A stretch of 64,000 nucleotides of DNA from Enterovibrio norvegicus DSM 15893 (GCF_900115495.1 NZ_FOWR01000011.1:80636-144635), one strand, 5' to 3'; positions 32,034 through 41,822 are shown, counted from the first letter of the stretch. Program-made: numbers and translations. Notes: generated by a model not told the origin, from the letters alone.

Positions 32034-32581
32034 AGCGCATTGCTATCGTCTACTTTTCACAAACAGGAAGCACTAAGAGCATGGCGCAAGCCATTGCTCA
32101 AGGCGCACAGCAGCTTGATGCGGAAGTAAAGCTTTACCCTATTGTGGGCACGGACATCATTGAAGGTCGGTTTAAAAATGAAGCGGTCTTTGATGAACTC
32201 GCCAATATGGATGCCATTATCTTTGGTTCACCGACGTACATGGGTGGCCCCGCGGCACAATTTAAAGCTTTTGCCGATGCCAGCAGCGAGTCATGGTCAA
32301 ATCAGTTATGGCATAACAAGCTCGCAGCAGGGTTTACCACTGGCGGTAGCCCGTGCGGAGAAGTGCAAAGCACGATTGAGAGCTTTTATATTCTCGCCAC
32401 GCAGCACAGCATGCTTTGGGTAGGGGTTGATGCCCCAGAAGGCACAGCCTCAAAAATGTTTAATCGCCTGAATTCATCTCTCGGCGCCATCGGCATGGTG
32501 GATGAGAAAGGGCTATTGGATGATATTGATATAAAAACGGCAAAGCGCCTTGGTGAGCGGGTGGCAGAGCTTATTCACTAG
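32030..32581 (+). CDS. Flavodoxin-like (WrbA-type) flavoprotein, probable quinone reductase
   Basis: A 183-residue flavodoxin-fold protein. The FMN phosphate loop is YFSQTGSTKSMAQAIA and the second FMN loop is FGSPTYMGGPAAQFKAFAD, as in WrbA/NAD(P)H:quinone oxidoreductases. A GFTTGGSPCGEVQ segment follows. It probably moves two electrons from NAD(P)H to a quinone. It overlaps the questin-oxidase-like gene by four bases, so the two are coupled; a shared quinone substrate is a reasonable inference. A shared terminator follows before tyrS. Confidence 0.85.
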   Translation: MKRIAIVYFSQTGSTKSMAQAIAQGAQQLDAEVKLYPIVGTDIIEGRFKNEAVFDELANMDAIIFGSPTYMGGPAAQFKAFADASSESWSNQLWHNKLAAGFTTGGSPCGEVQSTIESFYILATQHSMLWVGVDAPEGTASKMFNRLNSSLGAIGMVDEKGLLDDIDIKTAKRLGERVAELIH

Positions 32582-32639
32582 GGTCTGTTGACCTGATTTA
32601 TGACGGGACACTTATTTAGGGCGGGGCAAAGGCACAAAA

Positions 32640-32663
32640 AAGGCGCTTTTCAGCGCCTTTTCA
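32640..32663. terminator. Bidirectional terminator between the flavoprotein gene and tyrS
   Basis: AAGGCGCT-TTTC-AGCGCCTT has A-rich sequence on its left and T-rich sequence on its right, so it can end both the rightward flavoprotein transcript and the leftward tyrS transcript. Confidence 0.85.
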
Positions 32664-32700
32664 TTTTGCATTCGCTCAGTAGCAAGAGCTCTGCGGTAAA

Positions 32701-33888
32701 TTACGCTAACGTGATACGCGCAAATTTACGTTTACCCACTTGGTACACTGCCGTACCAGCCGCAGGAACCAGTTTGGTATCGTCGACTTTTTCGCCGTCA
32801 ATCTTCACAGCGCCTTGGCGGATCATACGCATTGCATCTGAGGTAGAGCCAACCAAGTCAGCGTCTTTCAGAAGGTTAGCAATGGCGACGCCTTGCTCGA
32901 AAGAAAACTCAGCCATTTCATCTGGCATCGCACCTTTTTGGAAACGATTGATGAATTCAGCTTCTGCCGCTTCCGCATCCGCTTCAGAGTGGAAACGTGC
33001 AATGATTTCTTTTGCCAGCAAGATCTTCACGTCACGTGGGTTCTTGCCGCCTTCGATGTCGGCTTTAAATTGTGCAATCTCTTCCAAAGGACGGAATGAC
33101 AACAATTCATAGTAGCTCCACATCAGATCATCAGAGATCGACATGATTTTACCGAACATTTCGTTGGGTACATCACTGATACCAATGTAGTTGTGCGCAG
33201 ACTTCGACATTTTCTTAACGCCGTCCAAGCCCACCAGCAATGGCATCGTAATAACCACTTGCTGAGATTGACCGTTTTGCTTTTGCAGTTCACGGCCCAT
33301 TAGCAGGTTAAACTTCTGATCAGTACCACCCAGCTCAACGTCCGCCTCAAGCGCCACTGAGTCATAACCTTGCAGAAGCGGGTAAATAAACTCATGGATA
33401 GCAATAGGTTGGTTGTTGCTGTAACGCTTTTTAAAGTCGTCACGCTCAAGCATACGCGCAACGGTAGAGCTTGCAGCCAAACGGATCATGCCGTCAGTGC
33501 CTAGCTCGCTCAACCAGCTTGAGTTGAATTCAATACGTGTTTTAGCAGGATCCAAAATTTTGAAGATCTGCTCTTTGTAGGTTTCAGCATTGCTCAAAAC
33601 CTGCTCACGTGTCAGCGGCGGACGCGTTGCGTTTTTGCCACTTGGGTCACCGACCATCGCGGTATAGTCACCGATAAGGAAGATTACTTCATGGCCCAGC
33701 TCCTGGAACGCACGCAGTTTATTCATGATCACAGTGTGACCAAGGTGAATATCAGGCGCCGTTGGATCCGCACCCAACTTGATACGAAGAGGACGGTTTT
33801 CTTTTAGTTTCGCAATCAGTTCCGCTTCAGGAATCAATTCCTCAACACCACGCTTAATTTCGGCTAGCGCGGCTTCAATGCTCGCCAT
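32701..33888 (-). CDS. tyrS: Tyrosyl-tRNA synthetase
   Basis: Charges tRNA-Tyr with tyrosine. The 395-residue class I synthetase has its HIGH motif as HLGH at 48-51 and its second ATP motif as KKMSKS; the tyrosine pocket is seen in [12 protein letters not shown] and [11 protein letters not shown]-terminal S4-like RNA-binding domain covers about 330-395 ([14 protein letters not shown]). It is the TyrZ-like short-HIGH-spacing subtype common in vibrios. No T-box or other leader is seen in the 213-base divergent gap with the M23 peptidase gene. GGGAG precedes the start. Confidence 0.96.
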   Translation of the reverse strand: MASIEAALAEIKRGVEELIPEAELIAKLKENRPLRIKLGADPTAPDIHLGHTVIMNKLRAFQELGHEVIFLIGDYTAMVGDPSGKNATRPPLTREQVLSNAETYKEQIFKILDPAKTRIEFNSSWLSELGTDGMIRLAASSTVARMLERDDFKKRYSNNQPIAIHEFIYPLLQGYDSVALEADVELGGTDQKFNLLMGRELQKQNGQSQQVVITMPLLVGLDGVKKMSKSAHNYIGISDVPNEMFGKIMSISDDLMWSYYELLSFRPLEEIAQFKADIEGGKNPRDVKILLAKEIIARFHSEADAEAAEAEFINRFQKGAMPDEMAEFSFEQGVAIANLLKDADLVGSTSDAMRMIRQGAVKIDGEKVDDTKLVPAAGTAVYQVGKRKFARITLA

Positions 33889-34101
33889 AGTTTATCGCTC
33901 CCACAGAATCGGCAATTTTTCGTAAAGCGACATACTACTTGAATAGCGATGGTTTTTGAAACCAGTTAGACTTATATAAATAAGCAAGATATGACGCTTG
34001 CATATAAATCAAAGGGAACCACTCGCCACTCTGATTTTCCGAGGGATTTGGCAATCATCAGTGTGTTCTGGGTAATTTCATTTTCCTAAACGATATTTTT
34101 A

Positions 34102-35421
34102 ATGCCTGTAAACAGAATTGCTGCGCTACCTCGCCTTCATCAGGTGTCTATTATGGCCATCAGTGCGCTTGTCGTGCTGTTGATTTTGCTCCCCTCCGAA
34201 TCCCCGACTCAGCACCCAGAGTCGAAATTTGAGGTTGGAAAACAATACGCGATAAAACTCGAAGCTAACTCTTTGCTTCCCCCTGAAGATGAAGCCCAAC
34301 CCGTCAGTCATTTTGTACCGCTGACTTGGCACAAGTTCAAAGTTCAAGCCGGTGACAGCCTCGCGGTGATTTTCAATCGTGTTGGGATAAGCCCGACAAC
34401 CCTTTATCGACTCATCAATAGCGACCAAGGCACCAAGAAGTTGGCCTCATTGAAAGTGGGCGATGAGATTCACCTCGGCTTCGACGATAAAGGGTTATTT
34501 ACGCAATTGGTGCAACCTCGCGATGTGAATGAAACCCTTGTGGTCACGCGCATTGGCGATCAATTCGTATCAAAAGTCGAATCAAAAGAAATCGACACAC
34601 AAGTTAACTTTGCGTCAGCCACCATTGAATCAAGCTTTTGGAATGCAGGGATAACCGCAGGCCTCAACGCCAATCAAATCATGGAACTGGCAGGCTTGTT
34701 TGGTTGGGATATCGACTTTGCGTTGGATATTCGACAAGGTGATGCTTTCTCAGTGCTGTTTGAAGAGCAACTCGTTGAAGGTGAGATCATTGGCCGCGGG
34801 AATATTCTTGCGGCGACGTTCACCAACCGCGGCGAAACCTTTACGGCTATCCGTTCGAAAACGGGTAAGTATTTCGACGAAAAAGGCCGAGCAATGAAGA
34901 AAGCCTTCTTACGCTCGCCTGTAAACTTCCGTTATGTCAGCTCGAACTTTAATCCCCGCCGTTTACACCCCGTCACAGGCAAAGTGAAGTCGCACCGAGG
35001 CACAGACTACGTTGCCCCTGTCGGCACCCCCATTTGGGCGGCAGGTGACGGCATCGTCATGAAATCTGCCTACAACAAATTCAACGGTAACTATGTCTTC
35101 ATCAGACACAGCTCGACCTACATCACCAAGTATTTGCATCTCACCAAACGTAAGGTCAAAACGGGACAACGTGTGAAGCAGGGACAAACCATTGGTACGC
35201 TAGGCGGAACGGGGCGCGTCACTGGCCCACACTTGCACTATGAATTCCTCGTTCATGGCGTGCACAAAAACCCACGTACCGTGAAGTTGCCGCAAGCGAA
35301 GTCCCTAGCAGGCAAAGAGAAAACCGCGTTCATTGCACTGGCAAAAGACCGACTGGCGCAGTTGAATAAACTGAGTGAGCTTCTTGCATCCATCGGCACA
35401 CTTGAGCGCAACCACTCCTAA
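34102..35421 (+). CDS. M23 metallopeptidase, predicted murein DD-endopeptidase (MepM/ShyA-like)
   Basis: Predicted to cut peptide cross-links in peptidoglycan so that the wall can expand. The 439-residue protein has one N-terminal membrane segment (about 16-32), an OapA/LysM-like domain (VQAGDSLAVIFNRVGISPTTLY), a middle domain (about 160-260), and a C-terminal LytM domain with zinc ligands H298 and D302 in HRGTD and H379 in HLHYEF. All expected catalytic residues are present. It is divergent from tyrS. No strong ribosome site is seen before the ATG, so the start may be one of the next Met codons. Which of the vibrio Shy enzymes it corresponds to is not certain. Confidence 0.9.
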   Translation: MPVNRIAALPRLHQVSIMAISALVVLLILLPSESPTQHPESKFEVGKQYAIKLEANSLLPPEDEAQPVSHFVPLTWHKFKVQAGDSLAVIFNRVGISPTTLYRLINSDQGTKKLASLKVGDEIHLGFDDKGLFTQLVQPRDVNETLVVTRIGDQFVSKVESKEIDTQVNFASATIESSFWNAGITAGLNANQIMELAGLFGWDIDFALDIRQGDAFSVLFEEQLVEGEIIGRGNILAATFTNRGETFTAIRSKTGKYFDEKGRAMKKAFLRSPVNFRYVSSNFNPRRLHPVTGKVKSHRGTDYVAPVGTPIWAAGDGIVMKSAYNKFNGNYVFIRHSSTYITKYLHLTKRKVKTGQRVKQGQTIGTLGGTGRVTGPHLHYEFLVHGVHKNPRTVKLPQAKSLAGKEKTAFIALAKDRLAQLNKLSELLASIGTLERNHS

Positions 35422-35441
35422 CAGAAGTGTGCAACTCAGAC

Positions 35442-35470
35442 AAAAAAGCAGCGCAATGCGCTGCTTTTTT
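35442..35470. terminator. Bidirectional terminator between M23 peptidase and RND genes
   Basis: AGCAGCGC-AAT-GCGCTGCT is flanked by six A on the left and six T on the right. It serves the rightward peptidase gene and the leftward efflux operon. Confidence 0.92.
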
Positions 35471-35502
35471 AATGTCATCTCTAAGCAACTACATCGCTGT
35501 AG

Positions 35503-38500
35503 CTAGGGTTGAGATTCTGGCAAGGTGTTTTGCTTAAACGGCTCACTCTGATGTTCTCCAGCATCGGACGACGTAAACGTGAACCCTTTCCCCTGATTAG
35601 GCGTTTGAGAAAGCGACGAATCAGACACTGTTTTTTTCGGCTCTCTCGCCAACATCAACAAACAAGGTGTAAGCACCAGCGTCAGCACCGTTGAAAATGC
35701 CAACCCACCCGCGACCGCCGTCGCAAGTTGAGACCACCATTGCGTACTTGGTGCGCCAAATTCAACGCCTTGGTTCACCAAATCAACGTTCATCTCTAAC
35801 ACCATTGGCATCAGGCCGAGAATCGTTGTGACGGTTGTGAGTAACACAGGCCGTAAACGCTGCGCCCCGGTTCGTAATATGGCATCGGCTTTCGCGAGGC
35901 CTTGGCGACGCAAAACATTGTAAGTATCAATCAGAACAATGTTGTTGTTCACCACGATACCCGCCAAAGTAATCACTCCAACCCCAGACATGATCACACC
36001 AAATGGACGTTGGAATATGAGCAAACCAAGGAAAACGCCTACCGTGGAGAACAAGACAGCACTCAAAATCAAGAAGGCTTGATAGAAGCTGTTGAACTGA
36101 GTGATCAAAATGATCGCCATCGCGGCCAGTGCCGCGACAAATGCCGTGATCAAGAAGGACTGACTGTTGTTCTGTTCTTCATTTTGGCCACGTACAATGG
36201 TTTCCACACCACTTGGCAGCCCTAACGCATCGATTTGCGCCATCAGTGTCGGCAACTCAAGGCTCAAGTTGTACCCTTCAGCCATGTCTGCCATGACTTT
36301 GACCACACGCCTACCATCCACGCGATCGATATTCCCTTGCTTTTGCTCGGCGCTGATCTTCGCGAAATTGGTAATCGGCACTAACCCGTATTCAGTTTTG
36401 ATTCTGAGTTCATCGAACCGACCAATGTCCCTTTTATCTTCTGGGTAACGCACCAAAATATCGACTTCTTCGTCAGCATCGTCTGGCAGGTAATCACCAA
36501 TTTTCAAACCATTCGTCACGAACTGAACCGTATTCCCCACCAGCGTGGCATCAGCACCAAACCTTGCAGCATCAGCGCGATCAATATCAATCGACCAATC
36601 AATACCGGGCTTGGTAAGGGTGTCGCTCAAGTTAGTAAAAGCAACATTCAGCTCCAACAGTGCACGAAGTTGTCTTGCTGCAGGCTCGATGTCACTGTTA
36701 ACGTCTGACGTCACTTCAATGGAGAGATCCTGTTCACTTGGCGGCCCAGCATCTGGCTTTTTAAATTCCAATTCAAGACCCGCAAGATCTGCCATTTCTT
36801 CACGAAGTTCCGCAATGATTTCCTTCACTTTACGACGATCTTGCCAATCGACAGGCTTCATCTGAATAACGCCGATTTCATCTTCTCCGCCTGTTCGGGT
36901 ATAGACGCTTTCTATTTCATCCATACCTAGAACACGTGCTTCGACTTCTTTCATCAATACGTCTTTTTCGTAGATTGAGAGGTCACCATGAGAGCGGACT
37001 TTGATATTAAAAAAAGCAGGATCAACATCAGGGAAGAATTCAGTACCTAGCCCTGATTTGTTGTACGCAAAACCCACCACGAAAGCGACTAATAGCGCGG
37101 AAAACAGGATTTTAAGCGGATGGTGAATAGCGACTTTTAGCGTATTAATGTAAGCACGCGTAATGCCTCGAGCTTCATTGAAATCGCCGTTCTCGATAGC
37201 TTGCATACGCGCTTGCTGCTTATCAGACAGAGCCAAAGGTTTACCAAACCAACTCCCAAGTACAGGGACAAAAAGCAATGCCATCACCAAGGAAGCAAAC
37301 AACGTCGCTATCAAGGTGAGCGGCATGTACCTCATGAACTCGCCTGTGATATCAGGCCAGAACAATAAAGGGGCAAAGGCCACTAGCGTCGTTGCGGTAG
37401 AAGCAATGATCGGCCAGGCCATGCGATGTGCAGCCTCTCGGTAGGCTTGTTTACGAGCAATGCCTTCACGCATACGCCTGTCAGCGTACTCGGTCACCAC
37501 AATTGCGCCATCCACCAGCAGTCCCACTGCCATGATCAGAGAAAACAGCACAACAATGTTCACGGTGAGGCCAAACAATGACAGCGCCACCAAGCCCGTT
37601 AAGAAAGAGCCCGGAATCGACACACCTACCAAAAATGCCGTTCTCGCCCCTAAAATGGCGATGATCACCACCACCACAAGCAACACGGCAGACAAGATAT
37701 TGTTTTGCAGATCAGAAAGCATGGATCTGACGTCATCAGACCCATCCCATGTGTATTTCACTTGCAGCGCAGCAGGCCATTCCGGTTGTTTTTGCGCTTC
37801 AACCAACACGGCTTTCACCAACTCCACCGTTTCAATGATGTTTTCACCCGCGCGCTTTTTTACATCCAAAACAATCGCAGGTTTACCGTCTAGTCGTGCA
37901 AAGCTTTCAGGGTCTTTAAAGCCGCGGCGCACCGTCGCTACATCTTCAACGGTCACCACCTGAACGCCATCCACCTTGATAGGCAATTCAAGAACATCAC
38001 GTGCAGATTCAAAGACAGACGGGACTTTTACGGAAAAACGCCCATACCCTGTATCAACGTAACCCGCAGCAACAACACGGTTGTTGCGGGAAACAAGATT
38101 AAATATCGCTTCTTGGTCAAGGCCGTAGCTTTCAAGCAGCAATGGCTCGACGATGATTTCAACCACATCGTCACGATCGCCCGCCACATCGACTTCAAGC
38201 ACTTGCTTGAAGCTCTCTAGCTTCTCTTGAAGTTTGCGCGCAATCTTTACAATCGCACGCTCAGACACATCACCGTATAGAGCCACCGACAGAACAGGCT
38301 GCTCGCTGGCAAACGTCACTTCATTTACGGTGGGCTCATCACTGTCTTCAGGTAAACGAGGCTTGACCAGATCCACCGCTTCGCGCACATCCGCCATGGC
38401 CTGCTCTAAATCAACACCTACGTTAAATTCAAGCGTTACCGAGGCATGCCCTTCTGAGGCAATCGCGGTCATTTCCTTAATGCCCTCAATCGAACGCAAC

Positions 38501-38712
38501 TCTTGCTCAACAGGACGAACAAGCAAGCGCTCGGCGTCTTCCGGTGAGATGCCTTCATGACCCACGGACACATAAATGACAGGAATAGTGATATCAGGAT
38601 CGGATTCTTTCGGAATGGTTTGGTAGGTGTATACGCCTGCTACAAATAAGAAAAGTAGCAGGGTTACCATAGTGCGTGTGCGTGCCAACGACGCATCAAT
38701 CAAGCTTCTCAC
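35503..38712 (-). CDS. RND-family efflux pump inner-membrane transporter (VexF-like)
   Basis: A 1,069-residue resistance-nodulation-division pump, proton or sodium driven, exporting toxic compounds with the adaptor encoded just upstream and an outer-membrane channel encoded elsewhere. It has the twelve-helix layout: helix 1 at about 13-32, a large periplasmic loop, helices at about 335-540, a second loop, and helices at about 860-1030. The relay position in helix 4 reads LLVDGAIVV, with one Asp instead of the AcrB DD pair. The start is GTG with AAGGAGG seven bases before it, 12 bases after the adaptor stop. By order next to erpA and hemL it corresponds to the VexEF pump of V. cholerae, but the assignment is by memory of synteny. 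Confidence 0.92.
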   Translation of the reverse strand: MRSLIDASLARTRTMVTLLLFLFVAGVYTYQTIPKESDPDITIPVIYVSVGHEGISPEDAERLLVRPVEQELRSIEGIKEMTAIASEGHASVTLEFNVGVDLEQAMADVREAVDLVKPRLPEDSDEPTVNEVTFASEQPVLSVALYGDVSERAIVKIARKLQEKLESFKQVLEVDVAGDRDDVVEIIVEPLLLESYGLDQEAIFNLVSRNNRVVAAGYVDTGYGRFSVKVPSVFESARDVLELPIKVDGVQVVTVEDVATVRRGFKDPESFARLDGKPAIVLDVKKRAGENIIETVELVKAVLVEAQKQPEWPAALQVKYTWDGSDDVRSMLSDLQNNILSAVLLVVVVIIAILGARTAFLVGVSIPGSFLTGLVALSLFGLTVNIVVLFSLIMAVGLLVDGAIVVTEYADRRMREGIARKQAYREAAHRMAWPIIASTATTLVAFAPLLFWPDITGEFMRYMPLTLIATLFASLVMALLFVPVLGSWFGKPLALSDKQQARMQAIENGDFNEARGITRAYINTLKVAIHHPLKILFSALLVAFVVGFAYNKSGLGTEFFPDVDPAFFNIKVRSHGDLSIYEKDVLMKEVEARVLGMDEIESVYTRTGGEDEIGVIQMKPVDWQDRRKVKEIIAELREEMADLAGLELEFKKPDAGPPSEQDLSIEVTSDVNSDIEPAARQLRALLELNVAFTNLSDTLTKPGIDWSIDIDRADAARFGADATLVGNTVQFVTNGLKIGDYLPDDADEEVDILVRYPEDKRDIGRFDELRIKTEYGLVPITNFAKISAEQKQGNIDRVDGRRVVKVMADMAEGYNLSLELPTLMAQIDALGLPSGVETIVRGQNEEQNNSQSFLITAFVAALAAMAIILITQFNSFYQAFLILSAVLFSTVGVFLGLLIFQRPFGVIMSGVGVITLAGIVVNNNIVLIDTYNVLRRQGLAKADAILRTGAQRLRPVLLTTVTTILGLMPMVLEMNVDLVNQGVEFGAPSTQWWSQLATAVAGGLAFSTVLTLVLTPCLLMLAREPKKTVSDSSLSQTPNQGKGFTFTSSDAGEHQSEPFKQNTLPESQP

Positions 38713-38724
38713 AACAAGGCCTCC

Positions 38725-39816
38725 TTATTGTGCGTCAGATTGGCGGACAGCGATGACCGCATCACCATCTCGGACAAACCCTTGCCCTTTCGTGATGACG
38801 TCAACGTGATCGCCAAGCCCTGCTAGCCAAACACCATCTTGTTCAGCTTTGACCAACTTAGTCGAAACAAAAGCGACTTTGTCGCCGAGTAAAGTTTTGA
38901 CACCTAAGTTGCCCGACTCGTCCAGTGCCAACATCGAAGGCAATAACTTCACGGCGCTTTGCTCTTCGAGAGGCAAATCCACTTCGGCACTGATCCCGGC
39001 AGGGATAGCTTGCTCGGGGTTGGGAATTTCGAGTTCAATGGTAAAAGTATTGGTGGTTTGAGAAGCGGTGCTTGATTGATAACGAAGACGACCTTCAAGC
39101 TCATCACCACTCACAAAAATAATGGTGGCAGGCATGTTGGCATCAATATGACTGATGTGCTTTTCGCTAACATCCGCCGTGACAATCAAAGGATCCAGAT
39201 CGATGATGCTCGCAATCGGATCGCCGACAGCAAGATAATCCCCCACTTCCACCATCACATCATCAACAATGCCATCAAACGGCGCACGGACTTGCGTGTG
39301 GGAAAGTGCGATCGACAAGTTTTCCACATTGGCGCGGGCTTCAATCAAATTCGCTTCTGCTAGCGAGAACGCAACTTCACCTTGTAACCCTTTTTTCTTC
39401 AACGATTTGGCAGCGTCATATTCTTTCGTTCTTACCAAACGTAGCGCCTTCGCGCGCTCTAGCTGCGCATTCCGGTCGCCTTTGTCGATATTCAGCAGAA
39501 GGTCCCCTTTCTTCACTGTCGCGCCTTTTTTCACACTGACACTGACAATACGACCATCTGCTTCAGAGGAAATCGTCGCTTCGCGATCAGGTGCTGTTCG
39601 GCCATATAAAGAAATAGAACGCGTAACAGGTTCGGCAAAGAAGGTATCTACCGACACGCGCGTTAGTGGGGCTTGCGTTTCTGTTTTTGACTGCTCAGGT
39701 TGCGTGTCATCGGTGTGACCGCTGCCAACCCAAAAAACGAGAAGAACAAGGAGAACCAAGGAAATGATCCAAGGTCGTTGAGAGAAATAAGACGTGATTG
39801 CGCCTGCATTAGCCAT
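38725..39816 (-). CDS. RND efflux periplasmic adaptor (membrane fusion protein, VexE-like)
   Basis: Links the inner-membrane pump to the outer-membrane channel. The chosen ATG at 39816 has AGGATA upstream and gives 363 residues; a longer frame adds 18 residues. A membrane anchor lies at about 16-31 (WIISLVLLVLLVFWVG). The lipoyl halves are seen as GRIVSVSVKKGATVKKGDLL and RAPFDGIVDDVMVEVGDYLA, separated by a coiled-coil hairpin (RLVRTKEYDAAKSL to ENLSIAL), then beta-barrel and membrane-proximal domains. Same operon as the pump. Confidence 0.93.
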   Translation of the reverse strand: MANAGAITSYFSQRPWIISLVLLVLLVFWVGSGHTDDTQPEQSKTETQAPLTRVSVDTFFAEPVTRSISLYGRTAPDREATISSEADGRIVSVSVKKGATVKKGDLLLNIDKGDRNAQLERAKALRLVRTKEYDAAKSLKKKGLQGEVAFSLAEANLIEARANVENLSIALSHTQVRAPFDGIVDDVMVEVGDYLAVGDPIASIIDLDPLIVTADVSEKHISHIDANMPATIIFVSGDELEGRLRYQSSTASQTTNTFTIELEIPNPEQAIPAGISAEVDLPLEEQSAVKLLPSMLALDESGNLGVKTLLGDKVAFVSTKLVKAEQDGVWLAGLGDHVDVITKGQGFVRDGDAVIAVRQSDAQ

Positions 39817-39844
39817 AGTGATTATCCTGACTTGGTTGCTGCAG

Positions 39845-39878
39845 AAAATAAAACGGGCTCTATCCATCAAGCCCGTTT
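39845..39878 (-). terminator. Terminator after erpA
   Basis: On the minus strand AAACGGGCT, a ten-base loop and AGCCCGTTT are followed by TATTTTC. It separates erpA from the efflux operon, which continues in the same direction. Confidence 0.78.
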
Positions 39879-39893
39879 AGTGTGTCTTATACT

Positions 39894-40235
39894 TTATACA
39901 CTGAATGACGCACCACAACCACAGGTGGTCGTTGCATTTGGATTGTTTACGAAGAAACGTGAACCTTCTAACCCTTCGGTGTAATCAACAACACCACCAA
40001 GCAAATATTGCAGGCTCATTGGGTCAACCACCAAGGTTACCCCTGATTTTTCAATGGTCATGTCGCCGTCATTCACGCTTTCATCAAACGTAAAACCGTA
40101 TTGGAAACCGCTGCAACCACCGCCCGTAATGTATACACGCAGTTTCAGGTTTGGATTTTCCTCTTCCTGGATCAGCGTTTTTACCTTGTTCGCCGCTGTC
40201 TCAGAGAATTGCAACGGCAAATTGGTATCGCTCAT
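39894..40235 (-). CDS. erpA: Iron-sulfur cluster insertion protein ErpA
   Basis: An A-type carrier that passes iron-sulfur clusters to targets such as IspG/IspH and respiratory enzymes. The 113-residue protein has the three cluster cysteines C41 (GGGCSGF), C105 and C107 ([10 protein letters not shown]), matching E. coli C42, C106 and C108. A GAGG ribosome site precedes the ATG. Its promoter (40268-40296) is overlapped by a near-perfect IscR type-1 site, so repression by [2Fe-2S]-IscR is expected. It diverges from hemL. Confidence 0.97.
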   Translation of the reverse strand: MSDTNLPLQFSETAANKVKTLIQEEENPNLKLRVYITGGGCSGFQYGFTFDESVNDGDMTIEKSGVTLVVDPMSLQYLLGGVVDYTEGLEGSRFFVNNPNATTTCGCGASFSV

Positions 40236-40267
40236 TTCTACCTCACATACGCTTTTATATTGTTTGC

Positions 40268-40296
40268 ATTATCCAATACCCGACTAAAATGGTCAA
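40268..40296 (-). promoter_or_regulatory. Sigma-70 promoter of erpA
   Basis: On the minus strand TTGACC (40291-40296), exactly 17 bases, then GATAAT (40268-40273). This is one of the best promoter matches in the window. Transcription would begin about 25-30 bases before the erpA ATG. Confidence 0.8.
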
Positions 40297-40300
40297 GTAT
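40276..40300 (+). promoter_or_regulatory. IscR type-1 binding site over the erpA promoter
   Basis: A 25-base partial palindrome beginning ATACCCGACT, then AAAAT, then GGTCAAGTAT. It fits the IscR type-1 consensus (ATASYYGACT-N-AGTCRRSTAT) with one mismatch. It covers the -35 element and spacer of the erpA promoter, a position for repression. E. coli erpA is known to be controlled by IscR. Confidence 0.8.
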
Positions 40301-40461
40301 TGTGCATTTCGCTAAAGAGCATTCAACAATCATCCCTCATATCCGTCAATAATGACATCTCTGTGATAGTAAACGCATCAACTAACTCGCCTGATCTACT
40401 CGCATCTCGTACAATACGGTCAGATTTAACACCGACGAACTAAATGGCCTAGGAAAGAACC

Positions 40462-41751
40462 ATGACCAAATCAGCCGAGTTATTCCAACAAGCCCGCAAA
40501 ACCATTCCTGGCGGCGTAAACTCTCCTGTTCGCGCTTTCGCAGGCGTTGGCGGCGACCCAATCTTTATCGAACGTGCTGATGGCGCGTATATTTATGACG
40601 CCGATGGCAAAGCTTACATTGATTATGTCGGTTCTTGGGGTCCAATGATCTTGGGTCACAACAACACCGCAATTCGTGACGCAGTGATTGAAGCAGCACA
40701 AAGCGGTTTAAGCTTTGGTGCACCGACTGCGCGTGAAATCACCCTTGCTGAGCTTGTTAGCCAGCTTGTTCCTTCGATGGAAATGGTGCGCATGGTAAGT
40801 TCAGGCACAGAGGCGACCATGAGTGCCATCCGACTCGCCCGTGGTTTTACTCGTCGTGACAAATTCATCAAATTCGAAGGCTGTTATCACGGCCACGCTG
40901 ACTGCTTGCTCGTGAAAGCAGGCTCAGGCGCACTGACACTTGGCGAACCAACATCGCCAGGCGTTCCTGCGGATTTTGCAAAGCACACCCTCACGTGTAC
41001 CTTCAATGACCTTGATTCTGTACGCGCAGCATTCGAGCAATACCCTGAAGACATTTCGTGCATTATCGTAGAACCTGTCGCAGGCAACATGAATTGCATT
41101 CCTCCACAACCAGGTTTCCATGAAGGCCTTCGTGCATTGTGTGATGAGTTCGGCGCACTGTTGATCTTTGATGAAGTGATGACGGGTTTCCGTGTTGCAC
41201 TGGGCGGTGCACAAGCGCACTACAAGATCACGCCTGACCTAACCACGCTGGGTAAAGTGATCGGCGGTGGCATGCCTGTGGGTGCATTTGGTGGTCGTCG
41301 TGAAGTCATGGAATACATTGCACCAACGGGCCCTGTATACCAAGCGGGCACATTGTCAGGTAACCCTGTTGCGATGGCCGCCGGTGAAGCTGCACTGAAT
41401 GAACTGCGTAAAGAAGGCAACGAAGCACAACTTGCGAGTATCACGAAGCGTCTTGCAGAGGGCTTTAAAGCGGCTGCAGACAAGCACGGTGTTCCACTGG
41501 CGATTAACCAAGTGGGCGGCATGTTCGGCTTCTTCTTTACCGACAAAGAAAGCATCACGTGCTTTGCTGACGTTCAACAATGTGACATTGAGACATTCAA
41601 ACGCTTCTTCCACTTGATGCTGGACCAAGGTATTTATTTGGCACCTTCAGCATTTGAAGCAAGCTTTACGTCTCTGTCTCATGGTGAGGAAGAACTTGCA
41701 GCAACGTTGAAAGCCGCGGATAACGCATTTGCAGCGCTGGCTAACAGCTAA
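40462..41751 (+). CDS. hemL: Glutamate-1-semialdehyde 2,1-aminomutase
   Basis: PLP enzyme that makes 5-aminolevulinate from glutamate-1-semialdehyde, the committed haem precursor. The 429-residue protein has the PLP-binding lysine K265 in [18 protein letters not shown], the same number as in E. coli, plus [24 protein letters not shown] and [11 protein letters not shown]. The AGGAAAGAACC ribosome site is clear. It diverges from erpA, an iron-sulfur protein gene, with 226 bases between. Confidence 0.97.
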   Translation: MTKSAELFQQARKTIPGGVNSPVRAFAGVGGDPIFIERADGAYIYDADGKAYIDYVGSWGPMILGHNNTAIRDAVIEAAQSGLSFGAPTAREITLAELVSQLVPSMEMVRMVSSGTEATMSAIRLARGFTRRDKFIKFEGCYHGHADCLLVKAGSGALTLGEPTSPGVPADFAKHTLTCTFNDLDSVRAAFEQYPEDISCIIVEPVAGNMNCIPPQPGFHEGLRALCDEFGALLIFDEVMTGFRVALGGAQAHYKITPDLTTLGKVIGGGMPVGAFGGRREVMEYIAPTGPVYQAGTLSGNPVAMAAGEAALNELRKEGNEAQLASITKRLAEGFKAAADKHGVPLAINQVGGMFGFFFTDKESITCFADVQQCDIETFKRFFHLMLDQGIYLAPSAFEASFTSLSHGEEELAATLKAADNAFAALANS

Positions 41752-41770
41752 ACAACGTGTTTTTAACCGA

Positions 41771-41798
41771 AAAAGCGGCGTATTTCGCCGCTTTTTTT
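41771..41798. terminator. Bidirectional terminator after hemL
   Basis: AAAGCGGCG-TATTT-CGCCGCTTT lies between A-rich and T-rich flanks. It ends hemL and could also end the small leftward gene at 41823-41930. Confidence 0.88.
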
Positions 41799-41822
41799 GT
41801 CTCTATACCCTGCCAAATTGGG

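Noticed and set aside
33889..34101. T-box or other leader control of tyrS
   Set aside because: No specifier hairpin, T-box sequence or terminator in the short gap.
37460..37963. 167-codon ORF antisense to the RND pump
   Set aside because: Ser/Thr-rich shadow of membrane helices; no ribosome site.
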